The position numbers and the translations under genes are program-made. A stretch of DNA of 64,000 nucleotides, from the NCBI RefSeq assembly GCF_933775445.1, contig NC_065873.1, positions 25,110,001 to 25,174,000 of the forward strand, in the 5' to 3' direction. This document shows positions 53,485 through 64,000 of this stretch, one piece after another. How positions within the stretch are numbered: the first letter of the stretch is position 1; every line of letters starts with the position of its first letter. The stretch comes from Argentina anserina (Eukaryota > Streptophyta > Magnoliopsida > Rosales > Rosaceae). The notes beneath the pieces were generated by a model. The model was not told where the DNA came from. It did not search any database and saw nothing but the letters and a program-made list of their open reading frames with translations.

Positions 53485-54023
53485 ACCCAGATTACATCCA
53501 CTGGGAACTGATTTATGATTTAAAAGAACACATATTGCCCTTTGTTACTATTCAAACGAGAGAAAAGGCCATCATGCAACTACAAAATCATATGCAAAGT
53601 TCAGTCGAAAGAGCAAAGACCATAGATTTTGACCAACTCATCCCTTCTGGCCCCAAATGAAGAACTGTACTGTTAACATACAGAAACATGAGGCAAAACC
53701 ATGACAGTACTTGGTGCAATCATCTTCAATCTGAAACCATAATTTAAGAATTAGGGTCCAGTTTCACATAGTTTATATAATGTAAAAAGTCGTGTAACTT
53801 ATAGGTCAAGTTACACAATAGGTTTTTGTCAACTCATTGTAAAAGTTTGCACCTTAATTTACACGTACTGCTACTCACATAAATTGGAAGAACATATCTT
53901 TTAGGAGCTTAAGGCTAGAGCTGCTTATGGTTTAAGCTGAGTTATCCCAAACTGGGCTTCAATTAATCCTAATGACAATAGGAAAATAAAAACATTGAGA
54001 AAATTCCTTCACGCTGCGAAAGA
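53485..54023. other. intergenic between PsbX promoter and the MSL gene
   Basis: No gene is recognised. The plus-strand frame at 53415-53660 is unsupported. The MSL 3' UTR is expected just below 54024. Confidence 0.45.
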
Positions 54024-56712
54024 TCATTTCTTGGAGACATTTGTTTCAGTGAGCCGAACTTCAACGGGAAGTAGATAGTACGTAATCTGTAGTTCCTCAA
54101 AACATTTCTTCAACACCACGACCATTTCACTTTTTCGCTTTTGCTTTTCAACCCATTCTTGAAAGTTCATAGTGTGACAAAAATACAGTGCCATCTTTAG
54201 CTTATTCATATTTTCAATCTCAAGCACCACCACAGCATGGTTTGGATGCCAGAGTGTTGGATTCCCCTCCACATACCTGTACAAATAAAAGCAAATTAGA
54301 GAAGTGTAAACACAACGGCACTCTTCAATTTGATGCTCGACGACTCGTCTAACATGATTGCTGGATTCATATCAAGTATTAACACTGCTATTCCACTGCC
54401 ATCATGTGCAGTACGTCTGTATGATTAACAATCCAGAGTCATAGAAACATGAACTTTATGTTTTCATCAACATATATGTGCTTATAAAGCTAGACATGAG
54501 TAAAAGTTTGGACGAACTTACTCCTGTACTTTTTCTTTAAGCTGGCCTATCTTCTTCACTGGAGTACTAAAAGCAATTGAGAACTCCACAATATCACCCA
54601 TGTTTGAACTTCTGTAATAATTGCTGATGGGTTTCGTCGATAGAACTGAATTTGGATAGTATACCTTCTCCTGGTTGAGTTTCAAGAAGACTGTGGTTAA
54701 GATGTTCATCTCCTCAACCATCAACTGTCAAAATTACTATGTATTAGAAAGTTGATGAAGACAAAATTGAACACTGTAAGATAGAAGAAGTGCATCTTAC
54801 CTCCTCACCCTCAACAACACAGCGATCACCAACATCAAATGGATGCATTACAAATACAAAGATAATAGCTTCAAATATAGTCTTGCAAGTGTTCCCAAAA
54901 ATAAAAGCTGCCAGTACAAGCTGTGATGAGAGGAAGACAAGTACTTTTGTATTTGCAATTTCCACCAACAGAAGCCACACTACTGTGGTGATAATAACCA
55001 GGACAGCAGTGACAAGTTTGTCTAATTGCTTCACTGCTGTTTTTGTGTCCTTAAGAGAATGTGCTAGTGCTTTACGACCATTGAACACCTTTATCTGCAA
55101 TATATCACAAGGCAATATTTCACCATTCACTTCAGAAAGATACATAAACTCCAATAACTGACTTGGGGTACTAACTGAAACATAAATTCCAATAAGGTAG
55201 AAGGCCATACCACCCACTCTGTAAGAGCTTTTCTGTCAACTTGTCCGGTCCTTGCTACGTCAATCAGTGGCCACACAAGATCCACCTCTTCCTCGATCAT
55301 GAACCTCAATAGATCCCACTCCTCAATGTACCTGCTTAGATGAAGATACTTGTCAAAAATATGAAGAAACTAATAAGGAACCAAAAATGACTGATGTTAA
55401 GGGCATGTTCATATTCTCACTTGGCACCAGGCGATGCGACATTAAGGAATATGTCATAGGCTGCAGCAGTTGCTTCCATCTCACTTGTAATCTCTTTATC
55501 TCTTTGTCCATATAGACCATCTACCCCGTCCAATGTTTGAGAGATGGTGGACAGCCCTGAACTAGTAACTGCATCCACCAATACCTTCATGGTCCAAGAA
55601 GAAACCTTCTCTTGCTTTATCTTTTGAAGCTTTGTCATGTCAATGACCTCTTTCTCCTTCCCTGCTTTTGCCTTCTTCGTCGCTCTGTAACTCAGTTTAC
55701 TAGTACTCGGTGATTTCCCACCATTCCCATCAGCCTCCTCCATAAGTGGATGCCCTGAAAGCGTCTGAAGTACATACTGATGGAAGATTGATTCTTGAAT
55801 TCTATCAAAGAAGGTGTTCACATGGAAACTAGATGCCAAGATCTTAAGCAGCAATGTTTTCAACAACCATAAAAATGCCCCAATGAGAACTGAAACAATA
55901 GTCCATGTAACATATTGTAAAATCTTGGTGGAAGTCTCTGAGCGTTCTACTCCACGATTGAACAACAATAGCCATGTGAGGAGCACCAGAGACAGCCACA
56001 AGAAAACTTGAACACTCTTCTTCATCCCATGCACAAAATACAACACCTTCTTCCGAAGCAAGAAGTTGCACTCGATCACAAACACTATCAAATGCATAAC
56101 CCAATTGGTAACCAACATGCCACTGAATATCACCATGACAAGCACACACCATTTCCAAATTTCCAACCCCCAAACCATAGAATGCCTTAGTTCATGAACA
56201 GTCAAGCTAGCCAGTAAACAACTCAAAATGCACAGAAATACAATCAACTCAACCAAGAGCTCCATGTTCACTTTCCCACGCTTATCTCTACTCAATTTAA
56301 CCTTCTTGTAAATCTCTTCATCCTCTTTTTCATTGGTCCTGCCTGGAGATGACGGCGCATTCTTGGCAGAAGAGATGGATGTAGCCTTAACTCCTGATAG
56401 GTTATGAGGGGAACCCTTATTGGATGAACTTCTATAAGGGGAACTTGCACCACCCTGATCTAAACCACCATCCTCATACATAACAGGCGATGGTTCACCA
56501 AATCTTGACTTGGGTTTAGTTACTGACCTATTAAATGATTTTCTCCTATTCATGTTCTCATTGAGGTTGGGGATTCTTGGAGGTTTACCAGGGTTGGGAA
56601 TGGCTCTTGAAATATCCGGCGAAACTGGCTTAGAGAAACCAGTACCACTAGACTCAGTGATCACTTTGCTTTGCTTGGGAGCAGAAGATTCTGATCCCTT
56701 TAAGAAGACCAT
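54024..56712 (-). CDS. mechanosensitive channel of small conductance-like (MSL10-like), downstream tandem copy
   Basis: Five coding exons: 56712-55421, 55331-55211, 55094-54801, 54724-54522, 54276-54024. The frame is open for 720 residues from the ATG at 56712. Six membrane spans are visible: five around LLVELIVFLCILSCLLA, VLVMVIFSGMLVTNW, VFLWLSLVLLTWLLL, TIVSVLIGAFLWLL and VLVIITTVVWLLLV, and the pore-lining sixth (FLSSQLVLAAFIFGNTCKTI) followed by FVMHPFDVGDRCVVEG, the MscS beta-domain entry. Plasma-membrane ion channel gated by membrane tension, by family knowledge. The N-terminus is odd. The family-like start at 56825 (MKAREASNGG, SMSEKQSAKGGE) leads into a stop at 56700, so translation of the channel frame must begin at 56712. 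Confidence 0.9.
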
Positions 56713-56825
56713 TTTGCTTCATTGGTCTCTTCAGTTTGAAATTCTACTATAACTTCACCTCCTTTAGCAGATTGCTTCTCCGACATGCTTAATTTACCAC
56801 CATTTGAAGCTTCTCTTGCTTTCAT
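56700..56825 (-). pseudogene. displaced original N-terminus of the MSL gene, now an overlapping uORF
   Basis: 41 codons starting MKAREAS and containing MSEKQSAKGGEV match the N-terminus of the upstream MSL copy (MKAAEKG, MSEKQSANGGEV). The frame ends at 56700, overlapping the channel ATG at 56712 out of frame. Compared with the sister gene there is an extra segment of about 14 bp (around ATGGTCTTCTTAAA, minus strand), which breaks the frame. Confidence 0.7.
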
Positions 56826-56888
56826 CGAAACCTATCACGTTAAAACCTGATCCAAGAATAGCTTAAATTAATCCAAAAGGCTATTGGC

Positions 56889-57082
56889 CTGTAAAAACAT
56901 CCAAAATGAATATTACAAGAGGCCAGAATCAGAAGTATAAATCAAAACTTTTTTTGCACACGATCTAAATTATTCATCGTTTCCTTGTGTAAAGGGTCTG
57001 AATAAAGCTAATTCAGTCGGTACTAGAGCTACTTTGGAGTGTTCGACTAGGACAGGAAGAACAATATGTTCAGTGTACTCAC
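56889..57082 (-). other. 5' UTR intron of the downstream MSL copy
   Basis: On the minus strand a good donor AAG/GTGAGTAC (57083/57082) and an acceptor TTTTTACAG (56889) bracket 194 bp upstream of the start. The sister gene has the same donor context (CAG/GTGAGTAC at 61383/61382). A leader intron is therefore likely conserved. Confidence 0.55.
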
Positions 57083-57874
57083 CTTGGTCAAAAGAACAAG
57101 AATGCAATGAAGCTATCGATGGAGGTAGACCAACAAATGAAAAGAATAGTAAAGATCGAGTAATGAGCTTGCTGGGACTTGGGAGACTGAACTTTTGTTA
57201 TCATCAAAAGTAAACTTAGAAGATTGTTGAAAATTAGACTGTAGTGTGAAACAGAACGAGTAAAGGAGCCATGGTTGGCTGTTCTGCTATTTCAGAATAC
57301 AGAAATAGTGTTGCATAAGATACACAATTGAAACAGAGGACTAGAGAGTTCAGAGTTACTATCTAGTGACTAGTGAGTATTTGGGTGATGTGAACCACAG
57401 AGGTCCTCAGCATAACCCTCAAATTCTTATCCGATAAATTGATTGATAGAGAACTATTACAACACGTTCAGAGCAATTGGCTAAGGAGGGCAGGACTGGA
57501 ATTCGGATGACTATATAATTACCAAGAGCATGTAAAACAAAATGGTAGATAGTTTGTTATCATGCATGCCTCAGTCCAAAACAGAAAATACCAGACTTTG
57601 ACCAACCAACAACCTTTATCTTTCCTTCTGGCCTAAATGAAGAACTGTAAGGACAAAACAGATACCATTACCATTGTCAAAAAAGAAAATACATGATTTA
57701 TATCATATTTGATCCAAACTCACTGCATCAATCTCATCTGTCTGCTGGAAACAGTAGTACTTCTAACAAAATCCTACTCCACCCAAATTTGATAGTGAAA
57801 ATAAATTGAAAAGCTCAAAAGTCCGGGTCTTGCTTTTACCCTACAAATGATCATTTGTTGATCACAGTTGCACC
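57083..57874. other. intergenic between the two MSL copies
   Basis: Should hold the promoter of the downstream MSL copy and the 3' UTR of the upstream one. No gene or repeat recognised. Confidence 0.45.
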
Positions 57875-60800
57875 TCATTTAGTTTCAGAGAGGCGGACAT
57901 CAAGGGGCAGCAGATAGTATGTAATGTGCAGATCCTCCAAACATTTCTTCAATGCCATAACAATTTCACTTCTCCGCCGTTGCTTTTCTCCCCATTCTTG
58001 AAAGTTCATCGTGTGATTAAAATAGAGTGCCAGCTTTAACTTGTTCACATTCTCGATTTCAAGCACCACAATTTGGTGATTTGGATGCCAAAGCGTCTGA
58101 TTACCCTCCACATACCTGTACAAACAAAAGTAAATTGCATGCGTGTAAACAAAAAATGCTCACTTGTCTAACATACCGTCGACTCATGATTTACTGTTGC
58201 TACAGTGCAATCAAGTGTCGATGTGCAATGCAGTCTTTTACTATTAACAATCCGGATGCAAAGACACAAAAACTTCACCACACATTTGTACATATGTATA
58301 GGCTTGTAAACACAGAGTGAAAATTTCAATTAACTTACTCCTTTACTTGGCCTCTCAGCTCGCCTATCTTCTTCACCGGTGTAGTAAAAGCAATTGAGAA
58401 CTCCACACTGTCGCCCATATTTGAACTTCTGTAATAATTGCTGATGGGTTTCGTGGATAAAACTGAATTGGGATAGTATACCTTTTCTTGATTGAGTTTT
58501 AGGAAGACTGTAGTTAGGATGTTCATCTCTTCAACCATTAACTATCAGTAGTACAGTGTATTAGAAACTTGATGAATATATGTAACATAAGGGAAAGAGT
58601 TATGTAAGCTACCTGAACACCATCAACAACACAGCGGTCCCCAACATCAAATGGATGCATCACAAATACAAAAATAATAGCTTCAAATATAGTCTTGCAA
58701 GTGTTTCCAAACATAAAAGCGGCCACTACGAGCTGAGATGAAAGGAAGACGAGTACTTTTGTAGTTGCAATTTCCATCAACAGAAGCCACACCACAGCCG
58801 TGATAATAACCAGGACACTAGTCACAAGCTTGTTCAATTGCTTTACAGCTGTTTTGGTATCCGTTAATGAATGAGCTAATGCTTTGCGACCATTGTAGAC
58901 CTTCACCTGCAATAATAGCAAGGGAAAAATAGTTACACCATTTGATCCAGAAATAAACATCCAAGCACACGAACACCAATAAGTCAATAACGCATTTTGG
59001 TACCAAGTACCAACTGAAGTGATGGAATCTAGTTTACGTTAATTCTTCATATTTTCATCCTGCAGTTAGTTTGATACGAGTCATAAGACTATATCAGACA
59101 TAGCACTAATTAGTAATTATTTCTTTCCACTTCCCCTTATGCATACATGGTGAAGGTAAAGAAATAAAGAATGCATATAGAAACAGACTCAATTTATCAT
59201 GTCTTAGTTAATTATCCCCTGCTATGTCTACTTTTAGATTGAAAGATGGAACAGAAGGAGAATTGCATGACTAGACGACAAATGCAACAACAAAAAAAGA
59301 CATGAAACAAATCATATGCAGAAGCCAAATTACAACTACAACTCCATATGGAAGATTAGATTATAAATTAAAGGTCTTACCACCCACTCTGTTAGAGTTT
59401 TTCTATCAACTTGTCCAGTCTTTGCCACATCAATTAGTGGCCACACAAGCTCCACCTCTTCCTCAATCATAAATCTCATTAGATCCCACTCCTCAATGTA
59501 CCTACTTGGAAGTAAGATAATTAACAAAAGCATGGAAAGGGCAAGAAATTATTCAAATTATCACTTCATTAAGATGGTTTCCTCACTTGGCACCGAGTGG
59601 AGCAACGTTAAGGAATATGTCATAGCCAGCAGCAGTTGCTTCCATCTCACTGGTAATCTCCTTATCTCTTTGTTCATTACGACCTTCCATCTCGTCCAAT
59701 GTATGAGAGATTGTGGACAGCCCTGAACTAGTTACTGCATCCACCAAGACCTTCATGGTCCAAGAGGAAACCTTCTCTTGCTTTATCTTTTGAAGCTTTG
59801 TCATGTCAATGACCTGTTTTTCCTTCCCTTCTTTTGCCTTCTTGGTTGCTTTGAAACTCAATTTGCTAGTGCTCGGTGATTTGCCACCATTCCCATCAGC
59901 CTCCTCCATAAGCGGATGCCCCGAGAGGGTCTGAAGCACGTACTGATGGAAAATTGATTCTTGAATTCTATCAAAGAAGGTGTTAACGTGGAAACTAGAT
60001 GCTAAGATCTTTAGCAACAATGTTTTAACATCCATAAAAAGGCCCCAATTAGAACTGATACAATAGTCCATGTAACATATTTCAGTATCTTGGTCGAAGT
60101 CTCTGACCTCTCAACCCCACGGTTGAACAATAATAACCATGTAAGAAGAACCAGAGACAGCCACAAGAAAACCTGAACACTTTTCTTCATTCCATGAACA
60201 AAATACAACACCTTCTTCCGAAGCAAAAAGTTGCATTCAATCAAGAAAACTATTAAATGCATAATCCAATTGGTAACCAACATGCCACTGAATATCACCA
60301 TGACAAGCACGCACCATTTCCAAATTTCCAAGCCCCAAACCATAAAATGCTCTAGTTTCTTCACAGTCAAGCTAGCCACTAAACAACCCAAAATGCACAG
60401 GAAAACAATCAACTCAATCAAGAGTATCTTGTTCATTTTCCCATGCTTAGTTCTGCTCAACTTAACCTTCTTGTAAATCTCTTCATCCTCCTTATCTTTG
60501 GTCCTGCCGGGGGACGGCGGTACAGTCTTATTAGAAGAGATGGATATGGCCCTGGCCCCTGATATGTTATTTGGGGAAGCCCTACTGAATGAAGCTCCCC
60601 TATAAGGGGAACTAACCTGATCTGAACTACCATCTTCATTCAGAACAGGCGATGGTTCACCAAATCTTGACTTGGGTTTAGAAACAGACCTATTAAATGA
60701 CTTTCTCCTATTGATGCTCTCATTGCGGGCCGGGATCCTCGGAGGCTTACCAGCAGGGTTAGGACTGGCGCTTGAAACATCCGGTGAAGGAAACCCACTC

Positions 60801-61000
60801 GGAACAGGCCTAGAGAACCCGGTAGTAGCGGACTCAGTGGACACTCTCAAGTCCGCTCTGCTTTGCTTGTTTGAAGGAGACCCTTTAGCTTCATATGTCC
60901 CAGAGTTCTGAACATCCACTACAACTTCACCTCCATTCGCAGATTGCTTCTCCGACATGCTTATCTCGCCGCCCTTTGAACCTTTCTCTGCGGCTTTCAT
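57875..61000 (-). pseudogene. MSL10-like channel, upstream tandem copy, with one-base frameshift
   Basis: Exon layout is the same as its neighbour: 61000-59587, 59501-59381, 58906-58613, 58541-58339, 58115-57875, with identical middle exon lengths (121, 294 and 203 nt). The N-terminus is complete (MKAAEKGSKGG) and includes the Ser/Pro-rich cytosolic region and the first four spans. At 60026/60027 one base is missing relative to the neighbour (plus strand GTTTTAAC against GTTTTCAAC). The frame therefore ends WMLKHCC at 60011, about 329 residues, before the fifth span and the MscS pore. The rest (spans 5 and 6 with FVMHPFDVGDRCVVDG, beta domain, C-terminus ending SETK) is otherwise open and highly conserved. 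This fits either a very recent null allele or a base-calling error. If read correctly, the product would be a poreless fragment. Confidence 0.8.
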
Positions 61001-62084
61001 TAAACCCTTTCACCTTAAACCCTGATCCAACAAAACGCAGGCATTAAACCCCCAAAATGTAAATCGACCCCAGAACGAGATACAACCCCAAAATGTAAAT
61101 TAACAAAAACCAGAAACAGAATCCTGCTTAAAAATCAAAACTTTTCAACACTTTCCTGAAGGTACTTTCCCCTTTCCTTTTTTTGTTTCTTTCACAAATC
61201 AGAATTCATTCTTCTTTCTTTCTTTGAAGTACTGAGATTTATGTAACGGCTTTTGTAACAAAACAGCAAAACATCTAGTTCTCCAAGTACTACACATAAC
61301 TGGAAAGGAAGCTACTTTCGCGCCAAAACGATCATATTAAAAATCAACCTTTTCCAAAGCAGTAAGAGTTTACTGTACTCACCTGGGTCAAAAAAATCGG
61401 ACAAGATCCAAAGCTATCCACGGAGCACCCACAAAAGAAGAGATGGGAAGAGTGGAAGACCATTTAGCTGGAATAGGATTGATTGTTACTTCAGTACTGC
61501 AGAGAAACTAGTCAACTGGGGCTTGTAGAACACAAAGTTTTCATCTTTATCAGCAAAGAACAGAGCTTAAAGTTAAGTACTTCAGCCATTTTAAGATTGG
61601 TCAGGTTGTTGGGTTTTCATTTGGGTAATTAAAGTAGTTCATCATCTGAAAACATGGGATAGAACAAGACTATATGATGATCTCGGAGATGAGTAGATCA
61701 GTGTGAAACTGAATGAGAAGAGGGTGGCTGCCCAAAGATAGAAAGAGAGCTGCAGAAGTCAGGGACAGAAGAATGGAAGAAGATGAGAGGAGAGGGAGAG
61801 GGTTCAGATGTCGAGGTTGTAGCCACGTGGTGTTCCTGCAAAACTAGAAGAAATTAATGAAAACAACAAATTTTGGTCTTGAACTGTACATGAAAACGAG
61901 CTTACAGAAAGAACAATATTTATTAATTTAAGTGTGAAAGAGTGGGGATACCAGGATTACCAGCCAGCCAGAGTGGGGATACCACCGCCACCGGAGAACC
62001 AACCCTCAAATTCTTCATGATATTTGTTTCTGATTTTAGGAATTTTGTTTCAGAACCATTGTCATATCACAACGTGTGACTCCA
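61001..62084. other. 5' leader and promoter region of the upstream MSL copy
   Basis: Contains a leader-intron donor at 61382 (minus strand) and C/A- and purine-rich tracts typical of a 5' UTR. No other gene is seen. Confidence 0.45.
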
Positions 62085-62560
62085 TTTTTTTTTTGTTAAA
62101 TATGTGTGGAGGGATAAAGTCTCGCACCGGATTTATTAACAAGCTAGATACTACAAGCCGACGAAGTAGATAAATAATAAGAAACTACTGAGGTATTAAT
62201 CTTAAGTAAGACTCAGGTAAACCGGAAATTAGAATGACCAAGACAGTCTTGTCGATAAATATCTAAAAGAAGCGGTTGCGTATCATTTCACTAAGCCAAA
62301 CCTGACAATAGCAAATCAACATTAGTAAGCGCATCCACCACCTGCTTCCCCTTCCTAACATTATGAGAAGATTTAAAATGCATGTGTGAGATAAGGTGCA
62401 AAACTGCAAACAATTATCCCAAGACATGAAGATCTTGATTCCGAAAGAGCAAGCTTTTCAATAAGTAGTCCTAAATCATGATCCATTTACGAAGGACTTT
62501 TATTTGTACCATAGGTTGGTTAATAAAACATACATAGTGATATTTGTAAGCTCTAAATGA
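62085..62560 (-). mobile_element. LINE 3' end with RNase H-like tail, minus strand
   Basis: Ten T residues at 62085-62094 are the inverse of a poly-A tail. Upstream on the minus strand (about 62310-62370) the sequence reads SHNVRKGKQVVDALTN, then a stop after LSGLA, which fits the C-terminal RNase H-like end of plant LINEs (the usual REGNxVADALAN pattern). No target duplication was found, so the left limit is approximate. Confidence 0.55.
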
Positions 62561-62574
62561 GAAACTAGGCCTCA

Positions 62575-62750
62575 TCATTTAGCCCGCGGATCTGAAAAGC
62601 CCCCAGAGGTCCGCAAGCCCGATAAGTTTTAACCCGGCCCAGCCCGTGAGAAAACCCGTCAAAGCCCGCTTCCGTGGGTAGAGGGTCAGGCCTAGACTAG
62701 AGGTGTGAAACTCGGCACGGCCCGTAAAAGCCCGCCAAATAATAAAATAT
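62575..62750. repeat. hAT-like subterminal GCCCG repeats
   Basis: Clustered AGCCCG/CGGCCCG words and a CTAGAGGTGTGAAACTCGGC segment near 62697 resemble the subterminal repeats and ends of hAT elements. There is no matching right end inside the window. Confidence 0.35.
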
Positions 62751-62764
62751 TATACATACATATT

Positions 62765-64000
62765 TTATTAGGTTTAGAATAAAACTATCGCATTATGAAG
62801 CAACTATATGAATGAAACTTCTCGTGACCCTGTAAAAATTTCATTCAATTCGGAATTTCCGGAAAACCGAACACCATTAATGTGCCCTAAGGGAAGACCC
62901 ATTACAAAGTTGTGAACGCCGAAAGCCGTTTACATATCTGAAATTACCTCATTTTTGTTTTCTATCGTGCACGATCGCACTAAAGAAACTCATTTCGCAA
63001 AGCCCCGGTCAATTGGGTTTCAATATGTCAAAATGCCTCTTTCTTTATTGACCGTAGGTACGAACGTTTAAACCATGTTCAAAACAGACAAAAATTATGG
63101 GGTCCCTAAATATATATACCGATCACATCTGCTGGTGTCGATCGACCATATTTTGAACTGGGGTTGGCGATCGCCTGAGTGTCCACTAATGTATCATAAC
63201 CTTTATATTAGGTTTAGAATAAAACTATCGCATTATGAAGCGACTATATGAAGGAAACTTCTCGGGATTGATCGATACTAGCCGATGTGATCGGTATATA
63301 TATTTAGTAACCATGTAAAACTTTCATCCAATTCGGATCTCGTTTGACCGTCGGAATCAAAAACACCATTAATGTGCCCTAAGAGATGATCCATTACAAA
63401 GATGTCAACACTGAAAGTCGTTTGCATATTTGAAATCACCTAATTTTTGTTATCTATCGTGTGCGGTCGCACTAAAGAAATTCATTTAGCAAACCCCCCG
63501 GTCAATGAGATTTCAATATGTCAAAGTGCATTTTTTTTAGTTGACCGTTAGTACGAACGGTCAAACCATGTCCAAAATGGACGAAAATTTAACATGTTCC
63601 CTAAATATACATACCGATCACATCTGCTGGTGTTGATCGATTATATTTCAAACTGGAGTTGTCGATCGCCAAAGTGTTCACTAATATATCATAACCTTTC
63701 TATTAGGTTTATAATAAAACTATCGCATTATGAAGCGACTATATGAATGAAACTTCTCGGAATCGATCGACACCATCCAATGTGATCAGTATATATATTT
63801 AGTGACTATTTTAAAATTTCATTCAATTCGGACCTCGTTTGACCGTCGGAATCTGGTAAACCAAAAATAACACTAATATGCCCTAAGGGGGGACCCATTA
63901 CCAAGATACGAATGCGGAAAACTGTTTACATATTTGAAATCAACTAATTATTGTCACCGATCGTGTGTGGTCACAACGAAGAAACTCATTTAGCCAAGCC
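62765..64000. repeat. long-period tandem repeat, period about 450-485 bp
   Basis: The block AAAACTATCGCATTATGAAG recurs near 62781, 63231 and 63716. It is each time followed in the same order by CATTCAATTCGG-like, ATGTGCCCTAAG, CTATCGTG, GGTCAAT, ACCGATCACATCTGCTGG and AACTGG blocks. The last unit is cut by the window end. Copies differ by substitutions and small indels (by eye about 80-90% alike). Non-coding, possibly the edge of a satellite or the repeated part of a larger transposon. Confidence 0.75.

Overview
The window is nuclear DNA of a flowering plant, a core eudicot. The evidence is short exons with GT-AG introns, the plant R2R3-MYB exon pattern (133 bp + 130 bp + a long last exon), nuclear genes for chloroplast proteins (PsbX, NdhU), thermospermine synthase, plant MSL channels, a plant-type tRNA-Asp, and Ty1/copia, TRIM, LINE, hAT and CACTA debris. 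The TT2-like MYB resembles what I remember of rosaceous (strawberry/apple type) proanthocyanidin MYBs, so Rosaceae is a reasonable guess but is not proven by the sequence.

Layout. The left half (1-31 kb) is gene-poor and full of repeats. Its only clear genes are two R2R3-MYB genes on opposite strands (3.3-4.4 kb minus; 10.1-11.1 kb plus). Both have the bHLH-contact signature, and the second has the TT2-type C-terminal motif. Around them lie a TRIM nested in a hAT-like element (1.55-2.98 kb), a MITE family with three full copies and a deleted one, a 7.25-kb decayed copia element in minus orientation (11.7-18.9 kb) that contains a solo-LTR-like insert and a hAT-type element, two LINE 3' ends with perfect target duplications, several fold-back elements, tandem duplications, and a 1.95-kb non-autonomous CACTA element (28.8-30.75 kb).

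The right half (31-61 kb) is gene-dense: a MADS-like single-exon gene (31.3 kb), a 15-exon DWNN/RING/zinc-knuckle E3 ligase (32.6-36.8 kb), NdhU (minus, 38.6-39.4 kb) whose membrane exon I cannot find, tRNA-Asp(GTC), PEX10, ribosomal protein S3 (uS3), the ACL5 thermospermine synthase, PsbX (minus), and two tandem minus-strand MSL10-like channel genes. The upstream MSL copy has a one-base frameshift in its large first exon. The downstream copy has a disrupted N-terminus that appears to restart at an internal ATG. The window ends (62-64 kb) in a LINE tail, a hAT-like end and a long-period tandem repeat.

The genes do not form a pathway. They are independent plant transcription units. The only functional groupings are the MYB pair (probable MBW-complex partners), two chloroplast genes (NdhU, PsbX) and the duplicated MSL pair. 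All exon borders were read by eye from splice sites and reading frame; no similarity search was run.
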